DNA of 64,000 nt from Choristoneura fumiferana (lineage: Eukaryota; Arthropoda; Insecta; Lepidoptera; Tortricidae), in the NCBI RefSeq assembly GCF_025370935.1, contig NC_133472.1, positions 23,045,695 through 23,109,694 on the forward strand, read 5' to 3'. Under the pieces are notes generated by a model that was not told where the DNA came from, ran no database searches, and was given only the letters and a program-made list of their open reading frames with translations. Positions 33,149 to 44,834 of the stretch are shown here, piece by piece. Numbering within the stretch: position 1 is the first letter of the stretch; each line of letters begins with the position of its first letter. Made by a program: the position numbers and the translations under genes.

Positions 33149-33879
33149 AATAAATATTATAATATGTTGTTATTATTATATTAATTAATATTGTGTTATT
33201 TTGTAAGTATACTACATGGTTCAAAGAAAATAAGGGCCACTTGATTTTCACCGGCAAAATAAAATAAAATTTTGTGCCGCTGAGTATATTAAAATTATTC
33301 AATCAGTACGACCAGAACATTAAATATGTAAATATCAGAAAGGAACAAAATACACAAAAGCCTTAAACTTGTGCTTTATGAAGAGTATAAAATAAGAACA
33401 CTATTGTGCATATTAAAAGCATTTTTAGCTTAACGTAGGTAGTATAATAAAGTTTCGAATTGACTATTGGCATTATTGTATTATGACATGCAAACGATTA
33501 TCCACTTTAGGGTGGTAGACACCACATATTTGGCTGATGGTACACTAACTTACGTAAAGAAAAAATAATTTAAATATTTTTGTCCTCATTGATGTATCCC
33601 TGATGTGACGACGCTTAAATTAGGTACACGTCCCGCGAGTTAATGAACATGAGTGATATAAAAACATGTATCTTAATAAGGTTGTTTCTTATGCTTTAAT
33701 GTTGATTTTGTAAGGGACTGAAACTTTTGTACATGTACTATTACTAATTCTTTGACAGCGTCTTGTGTGATGTTGGTTATATTATAGTAGGTTGTGTTGT
33801 GTGCTCTTTAGAACCTATACAAGTAGGTGGGTGATCAGTCTTACGCGTATGAGGTCGATGAGTAGCAAGGGAATTGTTA
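33149..33879. other. No recognised gene
   Basis: AT-rich, nothing assigned. Confidence 0.35.
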
Positions 33880-33945
33880 TGAATTCGTGGACATGAACCT
33901 CCGCTGACATATGCCTGATTCAATCAATTACTAATTAATATGCGT
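33880..33945 (+). mobile_element. Diverged Penelope terminal fragment
   Basis: GAATTCGTGGACATGAACCT then CCGCTGACATATGCCTGATT CAATCAATTACTAATT parallels TTCATTGATATGGACCTCCG CAAAGTAACGCCTGATTCAA at 48005-48050. Confidence 0.55.
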
Positions 33946-34624
33946 CCCATTACTCGTAGGTATCTCAATTTTATTTAATTGGCTAAAGACTTTAAGTACT
34001 CAATTATGTTTTAAGTCTTTCTAAAATACTTAATTTCCACAGCAGGGTCACGGTCTTCTAAATCAGAAAGATACACATGAATTAAATAAAGGGTCCAAGC
34101 ACCCCATAAAAGGGTGCCTCAGTAATACGTTGATTAAGCTAAGTTGGACCATGATTAAATCCTTAATGCAAGCGGGCCGCGTCTGAATGAGCTTAGTAAC
34201 TTAAAGGTCTAATCAGTTTTACATGAATACATATATTATCTTGCGTTTTAGTACAGATTTACATCAAACATGAAAGAAAAACCTAAGAGAACTGCTTTTT
34301 TCGTTACGAACTATCATAAAATTTTCATCAAATACGGGTAGGTTACAACACAAAACAAAATTACGGTAACAGGTTGTATCAATATATATATTTCATAGTA
34401 CGATACGACGTTTTAGAACATATTTCAAAAATTACATTCCCGGCGTGCTAAAACGATAATCGGATCAATTAAAAGTAATCGTCTGCTTCATGTGAAATTA
34501 AATTGACCAATGAGAATGCGTCATTCACGACTTTTATGAGGTGTTTTTTTTCCTAATCGCATAATATGCATAAAATGCTTTTTTTTAGTATGAAAAACGC
34601 CACACAATCGCATCACATCATTTT
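33946..34624. other. No recognised gene
   Basis: AT-rich, nothing assigned. Confidence 0.35.
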
Positions 34625-35400
34625 TAGGGTTCCGGAGCGAAAATGGCAAAAACGGAACCCTTATAGTTTCGCCATGTCTGTCTGTCTGTCTGTCTGTCCG
34701 TCCGCGGCTTTGCTCAGGGACTATCAATGCTAGAAAGCTGTAATTTTGCACGGATGTATAAGTAAACTATACTGACAAAATGGTACAATAAAAAATTCAA
34801 AAAAAAAATTTTTTAGGGTACCTCCCATAAACGTAAAGTGGGGGTGATTTATTTTCTCATTCAAGCCTATAGTGTGTAATATCGTTAAATAGGTCTTTTA
34901 AAACCATTAGGGGGCTGCTGAAACGATTTTTCGATTCAGTGATTTTTTTGCGAAATATTCAACTTTAAAGTGAAAATTTTCATTAAAATCGAGCGGCCTC
35001 TAAAATCTAAACCTGTGGATGGAAAAAATGTAAAAAAATCAGGATGGCAGTAAGTATATCAAACTTTCAAGGAAAACTATAATGGCTAAGTTTGCTTGAG
35101 AATTATTAGTAGTATTATATATGGTAGTATTATTATGTATGGATATGCTGAGCCGGGACCATTTTTGTAACGGCAACATTTCCTATTGTTATTTTTACTT
35201 ATTATGTGTCATTGCTGTTATAAATAAATTATTTTCTTTCTTTCTTTCTTTCTTATTAGTAGTTTATGTATAAAATATACCTAAACTTGGAAGATTCCGT
35301 ATAAAATACGAAATCCTTAAAAAAATATTACTTATTTTTTTCATAATGGCTACGGAACCCTATTTTGGGTGTGTCCGACACGCTCGTGGCCGGTTTTTAA
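34625..35400 (+). repeat. GGTTCCG...CCGGCC repeat, full copy with insertion
   Basis: Starts TTTTTAGGGTTCCGGAGCGA and ends TTTTGGGTGTGTCCGACACG CTCGTGGCCGGTTTTTAA. Compared with 17127-17545, about 180 bases (roughly 35085-35265) are extra and look like a LINE 3' end. Confidence 0.8.
35085..35265 (+). mobile_element. Short LINE/SINE-like 3' end with (TTCTT)n tail
   Basis: GCTGAGCCGGGACCATTTTT, a CTGTTATAAATAAATTATTT block and five TTTC units at 35238-35262. It is inserted into the surrounding repeat, and its tail lies in the middle of that repeat. Confidence 0.5.
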
Positions 35401-35477
35401 TATGTGTTTCGGTACTGGCCACAAAGAACGGACTCGTTTAAAAAAAATTGACACAAAAGAAAAACTAAAATCAGCGG

Positions 35478-35656
35478 GATTGTGGACACTGTTTACCGGC
35501 CCGGATAATACCGACATGGAAATACCGACCCGATTATTTGTGTACTTACACGCTCATACAAACTCGTGGATAAGAGTTTCTATGGGCGTTTACAAGGAAA
35601 ATCGGGTCGGTATTTCCACTCGGTAGTATCCGGGCCAATAAAGAGTGTCACACGGC
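35478..35656. mobile_element. 179-bp palindromic MITE
   Basis: GGCCCGGATAATACCGACAT and GGAAATACCGACCCGATT are mirrored by AATCGGGTCGGTATTTCC and ACTCGGTAGTATCCGGGCC. Weaker complementarity extends outward (GTGGACACTGTTTA against TAAAGAGTGTCACAC). No coding; ORF 35369-35626 is incidental. Confidence 0.85.
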
Positions 35657-35960
35657 GGTAGCAACGCAGTCATTGGATTGTTATTGTTTGTTTTGTGATA
35701 AATATTTTTTATTGATGATGATCCTCGCAATGATCGTGAAAAGCACAATTTTTAGTCTCAGCCAAAAGTGCAATAGATGAACAAGTCAGTTTGAAGGCCG
35801 ACCCATAGCCTCTATAACAATGTACTATTAATGCAAATAGTACGTGAATATAACAATATGTAGGTATATAATATATGAGTAAAAAAAATACTACGTATGT
35901 GCCAAGTTTCTAGCAGCGCATTCCTCTTGCCTTTGGTCACTTCATTCCTTGTACATACAT

Positions 35961-36308
35961 AATACGGTATTTGACAACTCCTGATTTTGCCATATCTTAA
36001 TATTATTATGAAAATATAGATATACAGATAGTGTTTAGCGAAGAGAAAATTTTAATCGGTTGAAAATTGGATTTATAGTGATTTTTCGAAAAATCTATAT
36101 TCCTGTCTCTTTCTCAAATGCTTTCCTCTATGCAGCAAATATAGCAGTACTGGCGTGTGTGTATGTCTTTCTCTGTCTAATCATGAATTTCAAACCTGTA
36201 TAACTTTGTTATTTGTAAAGGTAGCTTAAAAATTGTTTTTCTATTCGATAACAGGCATTGTGTAGTTTTAATTTATAAAACACATACAAAATAGTCAAAT
36301 ACCGTATT
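35961..36308. mobile_element. 348-bp MITE, AATACGGTATTTGAC termini
   Basis: The 15-base termini AATACGGTATTTGAC / GTCAAATACCGTATT are perfect inverted repeats, and the interior is unique. An inverted, diverged copy lies at 51583-51920. Interior landmarks shared by both are CTCTTTCTCAAA, CTTTGTTATTTGTAAAGGTAG and CAGGCATTGTGTAG. Confidence 0.85.
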
Positions 36309-36869
36309 ATAATTTAATACGTTAACAAATAGAGTTTCATTCAACCATGTTTAAAGCACAGCAGTGATTGAAGGAAGACCATTTAAATGGATTAAAGTTT
36401 TAAGTTGACTATCTATAAGCATTTACATGAGATACCATTCGATGACTTCTGTTTATTCCGTGGAATTTAGTCCTGCCGTGATAGTTATACATTGCGATAG
36501 GAACTTAATTTTATAGACACAAACGCCATATTTGCATGGACATTAAATTGTTTTCAACTTGTTTAAGGTGCCGTTAGAGTTGTAATGCTCTTTACGGAAC
36601 ACAAGAGGCTTATGGTGGATCTATGAAGATTACATTCTGTAAAGTTAACCGAAGTTCATTAATAGTCCGAAAATAGATGAGACGCATTAGCTAATAATAT
36701 AACTTAAAGACTAATCAATGAAGGACTTACCAATTTAAAAGTATTTATCAGTCCCAACTGTTAGAAATACCAATTTATTACTAAACTATACAGTATTAAA
36801 TACTTGGTCCCGAATGACTGACTGACTAACGGATCAACACACAGCCTAAACCGCTGATTATAGAGACCT
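36309..36869. other. No recognised gene
   Basis: Contains ACTGACTGACTAACGGATCA ACACACAGCCTAAACCGCTG at 36815-36855, the opening of a Lep1-like unit. Otherwise nothing. Confidence 0.4.
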
Positions 36870-36874
36870 GAAAC

Positions 36875-37230
36875 TTGGAAACTGCCGGTGGGTAGCGTAC
36901 CTACCCAGAAGGCTGGCAGCATTGCTGCGTTGTATGGCTGATTCGCTGTGCCTGATATGTTCCAGCTTTCTGGTCACGCATCAGCTCCACGCGTCTTTTA
37001 GAGCAGTCTTTATAAGCTCTGTGGGCGCTTTACCCCCAGGGTCCCCAAATCAAAGCAATCACATACCCACTACTTAGGTGTGCATATTTGCACCGCTTGA
37101 GGAGGTCGGCCGAATTGGCAGCAAAGCCAGCCTTTGCCACAGTGCCACGAAGGTGGGACGGCGTCAGAGTATCTGAGAACGTCGCGTCCCAAACCAGCGG
37201 ACGATCCATCTTCCATGGCACCAGCGTCGT
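36875..37230 (-). pseudogene. RT-retroelement C-terminal domain, copy 2
   Basis: The minus-strand ORF from 37221 reads MPWKMDRPLVWDATFSDTLT, then PSHLRGTVAKAGFAANSADL and LKRCKYAHLSSGYVIALIW; frame-shifted remains include an AIQRSNAASLLGR block near 36900. It is homologous to 44835-45600 and starts in the nuclease-like segment (WDAT..DT). The RT itself is missing. Confidence 0.65.
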
Positions 37231-37282
37231 TTTGTATTTTTAGTCAAGTTTCATTTTGTTTTTTTTTATTCAATCAAATCTG

Positions 37283-37370
37283 CCCACATCCATTCACTGC
37301 TGAGTAAAAGCCTCTTCATTTTCACGCCACTTTGCCTAGTCCTGTGCTAGTTTCATCCACAGTTTTACCA
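37283..37370 (-). mobile_element. RTE-like LINE scrap
   Basis: GAAACTAGCACAGGACTAGG CAAAGTGGCGTGAAAATGAA GAGGC and ACTCAGCAGTGAATGGATGT on the minus strand resemble the 3' end of RTE LINE copies (LWR..E.F..QQWM). Confidence 0.45.
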
Positions 37371-37872
37371 GCGGACTGTGAGATGTCATCGTTCTTCAAT
37401 AACTGTGAATTATAAATATTTCCAAAAAAAGATTACTGTTTACAGTAGTAATCTAACTCGTGCTTAAGCGACGTTACATTTCCTATTGCTTACTAATTCG
37501 AATAATTATCCAAACTTACTGGCACGCCAAACATGGTTTGTCGTATTTTAAACGGCTCTCTTTTAATTTACAGTTACATTAAAGGTAGATGTTTTGGAAA
37601 GCTCTGTAAATAAAATATTACAAGGCCTTAGATCGTTCGTAGGGAATAGCGAGAGATGTTTACGCAAGGGTTAGGCTCCACTGAAATAGTTACCGTTTGG
37701 CGAAAGTTCAAGTAAACAAGCGTATGCAAATTGGTCGATAAATTATCTTCATCATCTAAATTAGTTACTCAAGTGTTTCGTGCCTACTAAACATAAAGAA
37801 AGTTCGTCAAGACAGACAACAAAGGTAAACAAAGAGGTAAAATATAAAATACCATTTCAGAAAGAATGGGTA
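37371..37872. other. No recognised gene
   Basis: Nothing assigned. Confidence 0.35.
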
Positions 37873-38005
37873 CAGTCAAGGATTTTAATTCACGAGCCAC
37901 CATGGAACCTTTTCAAAAGAAAATTAATTGGTAATTAATGCGATATCACTATGACGTTTACTGGGAAATGGTTCAATGGTGGCTAATAAATTAAGTCCTT
38001 GACCG
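37873..38005. mobile_element. 133-bp MITE, CAGTCAAGG termini
   Basis: CAGTCAAGGATTTTAATTCA with ...GCCACCATGGAACC is mirrored by GGTTCAATGGTGGCTAATAA with ATTAAGTCCTTGACCG. It is flanked by TA at 37871-37872 and 38006-38007. Confidence 0.85.
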
Positions 38006-38411
38006 TACAACGACTAGCGATAACGAGCACTAACACTATGCATTATTTTGAGCTCTTAGAATAATCCCTAATGTTTCTAATTGGAACAAATCAGAATCAA
38101 TTTATAAAATTAATAATAACGTACTTTGATGATTAGGAAGATCCAGACGTGAAATAAATTCGATTGAAACGCCGGATAACTGCACAGGGTTTTGTACAAA
38201 CGTAGAAGCAAATTAAAGTTATAATCATAAATCAATTTTATATCAATGACATAAAGACTTTAAAATAAAAATATTGAAAACTTTTCTTACTGTACTTGTA
38301 TTATACTGTTCAAGAATATTGTATTACTAGTTTCCTTTGTCTGCGTAAAATTAGAAATTAGCTAAAGATTTTTTTTTCTGAATAATAAGTAGCCTCGAAT
38401 TTCCCCGTTTT
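38006..38411. other. No recognised gene
   Basis: Nothing assigned. Confidence 0.35.
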
Positions 38412-38770
38412 AGAGCGTTTTCACATTATCCGATCCGATATCGGTATCGGACGACGATAGACGACATCCAATAGCCGACACCATGTGCTACTTTCACATA
38501 TTTCGGTCAAAATCGTTCCGATACGGCCGGCTCAAAATGGCCGCCACGCATCGGGCTCTGCGCACACAGAGACAATTTAGATACACGCATGGCACACATA
38601 CAAACTTTATGCGATGGTGCCGTGAGCATATCAATGTCGGCTCCGATATCCGATATCGGACCGGACAATGTGAAAGACAGGTACAATTATTTCATAGGTA
38701 CATTTTACTTGCCCCGATATCGTATCGTCGTCCTATACCGATATCGGATCGGATAATGTGAAAACGCTCT
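38412..38770. mobile_element. 359-bp MITE, AGAGCGTTTTCACATTATCC termini
   Basis: The left 35 bases (AGAGCGTTTTCACATTATCC, GATCCGATATCGGTATCGG) are exactly mirrored at the right end. CGATATCGGAC-like motifs recur internally (38651-38668, 38716-38730), so the element is rich in repeated GATATCGG blocks. It is non-coding; ORF 38483-38761 crosses the palindromes. Confidence 0.9.
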
Positions 38771-39010
38771 TTGAGTGAAGAAGAAACAAACATACTGTCA
38801 CAAACATGCACAATTACAAACTTTCCCATTTATAACTTCCGTTTTGATATACCTAGTTTTTTCTTATGATATTTTCGTCCGTGAAATACATGTATTTCTA
38901 TCACATTTTCCACTACATTATTGTTCCGACATTATTGATTCACTTAATTTTGCACTTTGATTATATACCACACTAGATAGACCTTTGGCGGCATGAAAAC
39001 GTCCCAAAAA

Positions 39011-39035
39011 ATATAAGCCAATTGTTGGCTTATAT
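39011..39035. repeat. Perfect 11-bp-arm palindrome
   Basis: ATATAAGCCAA / TTGGCTTATAT around TTG. Confidence 0.9.
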
Positions 39036-40490
39036 GCCATCCCCCCCCCTCAGTCTGCATTGTGACATCGTACGCAACATATGCGGAGCGCGCGATCCAA
39101 AAGTGCCTCAAAATGACGAAATGCGCCGTAAAACTGTGCCAAAAGTATATACTCCAGAATCCACAAAACTTCGTAAGAAAAGGTTAAATTATTTTGGTTA
39201 GTATTGTTTGTCATTTTTTATAGGTGATACCAGTTTTCAGTGCAAAATTCCCCACAATTCAGTCCAAATCGTATTTTAAAGTTTGTATTGGGCACAAAGC
39301 CGAAATGTATCGATTTTACGCATCAATCTGAACAATTTTAACTTTTAATCGACTTAAGAAAATAGCGAATCATAAGATCCAATATCAATTCTAGATTATG
39401 AAAGATATTTAGTTTGATAGACTGGACTACAAGTTGTGGGGGATTTAACATTACGTTGTATCATTTTGCACGCACACAGTGACAACCCGATTGACGTAAC
39501 GCGAGCATCAGATGAAGCTGTCACGAGGTCGCCATGCACACAAACAAGAAAAAGTTGGGACGTTTTGAATCGCATTGTTTCCTACTGACACTCTATTTAG
39601 TGTTGTATATAATAAAAAAAATTCTCACTATGCATAGAAAGAAAGATAAGCCCATCCATACATATCTATCGCATTTTGCACTAAGTAATGTCATTTGTCA
39701 ATTTGAATGACAAGATTGCATTTCTAGCCAGTCGCTACCGGTAGCTAGTTCAACAATAAAGGTTATATACGAAAACAACAAGAAAACCTTTAGCAATAGA
39801 TGTTTGCTACCGCAGCTTTGTGAATGCAACTTTATATACTTTCACCATAAAAGGGATTGTGATGAACTCCGGGGAGATCAGGCTAGGGGATCCTGGTGGG
39901 CTGAATGACTTTGACGATAAGTGTCTGAGGCGGTAGACCAGGTGGGTTAAGTGAATTTAGGAACTCCACAGGATAGTGCATAGCATCATCCGTAGCACTA
40001 CCGTGTCCACAGATTTGTACTCGTATTCTGCCTCTTCGAATGACTTTAACAAAATATCATTAATGGAAAAATCCAGATCATTTTAAGCTGTGAAAATTGC
40101 ATGGTGACAAGTACGGCGGTGGTGGTAAGTTGTGTAGGTAGTAAAAGGGCGTGTCATTTCAACGCAGTATTCGGCCGCACTCGTGTAATTGTCCGCGTTG
40201 GTGTCGTGGGACATAACAGTGAACTCTTTCCAGTGGGATCTATACTCAGTGGCACAAAATTTGGCCCACTCTTCATACACATTTACCTATTACTGCATAC
40301 ATTTGAGGGCCAGTTTTTTTTCCGCTCAGTATAATATTTTAATCTAAGTACCCACTGTACAATTGTACCGTAAAAAATCGCATTGCATCAACCACAAGTA
40401 TTACCTAGACAAATGTCTCATTTATAATGAGCAGGCCCGCTTTCTTCCTGTCCGTCTGCTTGTCCATCTGTGTCATAGCCAATCCCTACT
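39036..40490. other. No recognised gene
   Basis: No motif in ORFs 40083-40280 or 40101-40334, which overlap on opposite strands. No RNA gene. Confidence 0.4.
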
Positions 40491-40706
40491 TCCCTACTTA
40501 ATATTATAAATGCGAAAGTAACTCTGTCTGTCTGTCTGTCTGTCTGTTACCCTTTCACGTCGAAACCACTGAACCGATTTTGATGAAATTTGGTATATAG
40601 GTAGTTTGAACCCCAAGAATCAACATAGGATACCTTTTATTCCGGTAGAGGGCGCCACCGCGCGATAACCTAGATCCGCGCAGACGTAGTCGCGGGCATA
40701 AGCTAG
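40491..40706 (+). mobile_element. Lep1/Helitron-like element, complete
   Basis: Starts TACTTAATATTATAAATGCG with (CTGT)n, then CGTCGAAACCACTGAACCGA, GGTAGAGGGCGCCACCGCGC, and ends GACGTAGTCGCGGGCATAAG CTAG. About 216 bp and non-coding. Confidence 0.8.
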
Positions 40707-41224
40707 TTTACTATAAATTTACTACACCGTTTCGGTTGAAATTGGGTATACATAATGAATTTCTGTGACCCGAGCACTAACGTGTAAAGTAAAAAAAGTA
40801 TTGGAGGTGTTCACTTTTGAGGGGTTAATTACTTCCATAAAAGGTGAATTTCAAAATTCGGTAAAGGTAGCTTAGTACTTTTAAATACGGAAACGATTTG
40901 TACTTATTTTTCAAGCGGTTATCCTTATTAGTAATAATTAAAAATGATAAAAATAGTATTTAGAAGCACAGCAAAGTCAAAGAAGAGGCTAAGTATTAAT
41001 TTTCTTAAAATTGTAAACGTAAAATTTCATGGACTTCCTTTTATTTAAGATGCTATGTTACGTGCAAAAAAAGTAATCCTTCCAATTAAGCGTTTTGATT
41101 GGTGTTGTAAAATTACGGTTTTTTTACCATTTGGCGTGTTCAATTCCCGGTTCAGACAGGCGATTATTCGAAAAAAAAATGAATGTTAAAATTGTTTTTA
41201 AAATCAAAATGAAGTCTCCATTCA
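40707..41224. other. No recognised gene
   Basis: Nothing assigned. Confidence 0.35.
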
Positions 41225-41300
41225 GTCATCATCATCAGCCGGAAGACGTCCACTGCTGGTGGCCTCCCCCTTAGAACGCCACAGTGAACGACAACTCGCC
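41225..41300 (-). mobile_element. RTE LINE 3' tail
   Basis: TCATCATCATCAGCCGGAAG ACGTCCACTGCTGG plus GAACGCCACAGTGAACGACA is the reverse complement of the RTE end at 30560-30640. Confidence 0.8.
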
Positions 41301-41799
41301 AAAAAAAAAACAGTAAAATTGTCTATCTACAACGTTTAAGATACTTTCCCTTCATAATGGCATAGTCTTGGGACGCCCTGTATAGATCTTAAAGCAAAGC
41401 AAGACTGGTATCTGGTGGTAGGTATAGAAAACCCAATTCGGTGGTCACTAGGTAGCAGCAAGTGACATCCAAGCTGTCCGGAAATTCGAATCGACTCGTG
41501 GTCAATAAAATCTGAACGCACCATACGGTTTTGACAACGCGGTGTTGTTCATATTTCATTTCAGTAGCACCTAGACTGCTGCCGGATTGCTCTGCTGTGT
41601 ATGTTTCGATAAAATTTGTCTCCTTTTACAATTAAATACGGGTCACCGTCCCTCTCACTACATCACTAGAATAAGAAAAAAAGTATGATAAGCATCTTAC
41701 AATAGAGACGTAAACAAATTATAGGTTAATTCTGTGCTTGACTTCGCGGTTCAAGAAAAAGCGAGCAGCTAGTAGGTATTAGTTTACTAAGGGGAATTT
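41301..41799. other. No recognised gene
   Basis: ORF 41336-41524 has no motif that I can support. Confidence 0.35.
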
Positions 41800-42118
41800 G
41801 TGTTAATGGTTTTTAACATCCTTCCTATTATGTAGGTGGTAGGACCTTGTGCAAGGTCCGCCCGGATTGCTACCACCATCTTGCTCGCTAATCCTGCCGT
41901 GAAGCAGCAGTGCTTGCGCTGTTGTGTTTCGGCGTGGAGAGTAAGACAGCCGGTGAAATAACTGGCACTTGAGGTATCCCATCTTAGGCCTCTAGGTTGG
42001 CAACGCATCTGCAATACCCCTGGTGTTGCAGATATTTATGGGCGGTGGTGATCTCTTACCATGAGGAGACCCACTTGCTCATTTGCCATCCAGTCAAATA
42101 TAGAAAAAAAATATTATT
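41800..42118 (+). mobile_element. BMC1-like LINE 3' end or derived SINE
   Basis: GTGGTAGGACCTTGTGCAAG, TGCCGTGAAGCAGCAGTGCT, GCAATACCCCTGGTGTTGCA, TGGTGATCTCTTACCATGAG and GAGACCCACTTGCTCATTTG form the 3' UTR signature of lepidopteran BMC1/L1-type LINEs. It ends in an A-rich tail. The minus-strand ORF at 41787-42014 is an artefact of this repeat. Confidence 0.7.
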
Positions 42119-42299
42119 TTTTAACAACTTTGTAAACATAATTTAAAAGAATAATAGATTGTTGCACCAAGCAGAAAGTTATTTATTACTAATTACTGGC
42201 AACTGGCAATATAAATTACCTAATGCGAGGTGCATAATCTGCTTTTCATTCAACTATTGCAGGAATGACGAAAAAAAAACTTAGGAAAGAAATGTCACT

Positions 42300-43530
42300 A
42301 GCACTCGATGTTTTCATTTTTAACCGATTTTGTGGAAATTCTCAGCAGCATTAGGTTGGAACCAGAAGACGTTATGGTGAGTTTTGATGTGGCCTCACTG
42401 TTCACCAATGTTCCTCTTAAAGAGTGCTATGAGATAATTCGAGGGAAGTTAGGTGAGAACGGCATGTCAGAGTCCTACATGGTATTGCTCAGAAACTGTT
42501 TGGAAGGGAGTTACTTTTTGTATCGAGGACAACACTATCTACAGATTGATGGCGTTGCCATGGGTAGTCCCGTGGCTCCGGTGATGGCCAATATCTGGAT
42601 GGCATTTTGAGACGTTAATAGATCTTCAAGCGTGGAATATTAGAGTGTGGAGGTGGTACGTCGATGATGTTTTCTGTGTTATGAAAGGTGGGAAACCTGA
42701 AGTGGAACAGTTTCTGGCATATCTCAATTCGATTCATACGAAGATTAGTTTAACTTATGAGTTGGAAGAGGGACATTCATTAGCTTTCCTTGATGTGAAG
42801 GTAATGGCGAGGGCGGATGGTTCCTTGGCACGTACCGTCTACAGGAAGCCGACGCACACAGATAGATATTTGAACGCGTCGTCTCACCACCATCCCAGAC
42901 ATCTCCAATCCGTTGCGGGTTCATTACAAAATAGGGCATTTGATTTGTGTGACCCTGAATTTGTTGAAGACGAGTTGAGACATGTTCAGGAGGTACTAAA
43001 GCGTAACGGATATGTGGTGAATAAATGGCAGCCCAGAAGGAAACGTAGAACCAGATATCCTGATGTAGCTAGACAGCCTGCATATATGCCTTATGTGAAA
43101 GGAGTGACGGACAAAGTTGGAGCCGTTTTAGGTAAGTATTCCATCAAGGTGGTGTACACGCCTTTGTCCAAAGTCGCGAGGCATATTAGGACACCAAAGG
43201 ATGTCGTTCCCTTCCAAACACCGGGTGTTTATAGAGTTGATTGTAGTTTTGGTAGTTCCTATATCGGACAGACGATAAGAACAATAGCTGAGAGGGTCAA
43301 GGGAACACATTGCAGCTGTTAAAAATCGCCAGGTAAACAAGTCAGCCATAGCCGAGCATTTGTTGGAGTCAGGGCCAAACCACTGGATTGAGCTTCACAA
43401 TCCCAAAATTCTGTCCACGGAACGTCATTTTTACTCAAGAATGGTACGTGAAGCGGTTGAAATAAAAAAAGCATAAGAATTTCAACCGGGACGATGGGTA
43501 TAAGCTTTCATCTTCGTGGAATCCTGTTAT
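42300..43530 (+). pseudogene. Penelope-like RT and GIY-YIG nuclease, broken
   Basis: It starts mid-protein at 42305 (SFLTDFVEILSSIRLEPED). MVSFDVASLFTNVPL is the Penelope-clade RT motif with the first catalytic Asp. QIDGVAMGSPVAPVMANIWM is the next RT motif, a frameshift at about 42605 follows, and RWYVDDVFCVMKGG supplies the YVDD catalytic pair. RKPTHTDRYLNASSHHHP is the Penelope signature after the thumb. PGVYRVDC and SSYIGQTIRTIAERVK at 43215-43305 form the GIY-YIG endonuclease core. A one-base insertion at about 43304 and another in an A-run at about 43462 break the rest (EHIAAVKNRQVNKSAIAEHL, FNRDDGYKLSSSWNPVI). The 5' part of the RT is missing. It is a dead copy of a family different from that at 46880-51450. 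Confidence 0.9.
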
Positions 43531-43800
43531 TAATAAGTGTCGGCGTCGGGATGAAAGTTCGGAGGGACGATCGGACGTTGTTAGTGTTGTGTGTCGGTGT
43601 GATAGGGTGACTAATAAAAGTGACCAAGTGCGGGTAGTTTGTGATGCGAGTGCCGGCACTATTAGTGATCAAGTGCGGGTAGTTCGAAGAACTCGCGCTG
43701 CTAGGCAGACTTGACACCCCACACTTCAGTCTTCTCGTGACCACGGCAACTGTAACGTGTCCGAAACGTCGAGGTAAATATTACTTGTGTAATAATAGCG
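43531..43800 (+). mobile_element. Penelope 3' region with degenerate hammerhead
   Basis: Downstream of the coding region, GTGACCACGGCAACTGTAAC then GTGTCCGAAACGTCGAGG at 43738-43772 retains helix II (GACCACG against CGTGTC), GAAAC and the ACGTC end. The CTGANGA box is replaced by TCTTCTC. This looks like a hammerhead that has lost its core. Confidence 0.5.
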
Positions 43801-43852
43801 TGATATGTCCCGTTTGTGGTATTTTGACTAGAAAAAAAATTGTAACAAAAAA

Positions 43853-44060
43853 TTGAACCGATTACATAAAACCATGAAAATAATTCTGTACTTACCAGTC
43901 TGAAGTCGGTGCCTTAGCACGAGCCAGTAGGAGTGATTGAAGCCCAATAATTATGTAGATGAGGTAGACGACTATGGGTCCACTCCTGCTGGCCCGTGCT
44001 GAGTGAGGCACCGACTGGTAGAAAATTATTTTCATAGTTTTTTGTAGTCTGTTCAATTTT
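43853..44060. mobile_element. 208-bp palindromic MITE
   Basis: Arms begin ATTGAACCGATTACATAAAA and, reversed from the right end, TTGAACAGACTACAAAAAAC. They continue through CATGAAAATAATTCTG, CAGTCTGAAGTCGGTGCCTT and AGCACGAGCCAGTAGGAGTG against its complement CCACTCCTGCTGGCCCGTGC. It is related to 16200-16390. Confidence 0.85.
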
Positions 44061-44834
44061 TGTTATAAAATTGTTTTGTGAGTAAGTTTACATTCGCACT
44101 CCCAAAAAATGTCCACGGAAAAATCGCAAAGTTCCCGCCAATTTGTTTTTTTTTTATTTCTTACTTTTAGTTCTTTTTTTTTTATTGCAGATAGTTTTAC
44201 CCGCGATCTGTCAAATTTCGGATGGACGCCAGGTTGGCCAACCAAACACACATTTTTTTTAATTTACGGCTACTTACTGTTTTTGCTAGGATTGGTAGCA
44301 ACAATTTTTACCAAGCAACAATTTTTCGTAAGCAATCTGTCAAATTTCATAAGACTGTCAGGTTGACCAACCTAACACTAGACTTTTTTAAACTATGCAT
44401 GCTAATTTTATAGCAAAAATACTTGTTTAAAAAAAACTAAAACAATGCAATAATGGATTTTCATACTTTTTTATGCTCTAGACTAGAGTAGAGAAGTCCC
44501 GCTTTGTGCTGGGTATTTAGTGCGGTTATGATGAAATTAAAGCATAGTTGGAAGAAAAAGCGTAAGTATGTTTCCAATGGACAGATTGATTTGAAATTTG
44601 ATAGGTTTGTGTAAATTGATGATGATTCAAAAGGTACTCAAAGTACTATCTCAAAAAAGAGTATATCATAACAGAAAAGCACAGAGTTATAACACTTTAT
44701 ACAAAATTAAAAAAAATACAACTACTATCTACTTACAATTTACAAAACTTATACTAAATAGTCTCAGCAATGGGACGTATATAGGCTGGGATTATTATTA
44801 TATATAATACTAAATAGAAAACGTCTTCAAGGCT
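44061..44834. other. No recognised gene
   Basis: Two overlapping plus-strand ORFs (44109-44366 and 44222-44413) and T-rich tracts have no motif. A short direct repeat, CAATCTGTCAAATTTC.. with GTTGACCAACC, occurs at 44205-44245 and 44333-44372. Confidence 0.35.

Noticed and set aside
34521..34751. ORF containing RTDRQTDRHG
   Set aside because: Translation of (CTGT)n inside the GGTTCCG repeat.
41787..42014. Minus-strand ORF of 75 codons
   Set aside because: Lies entirely in the BMC1-like LINE 3' end, antisense.
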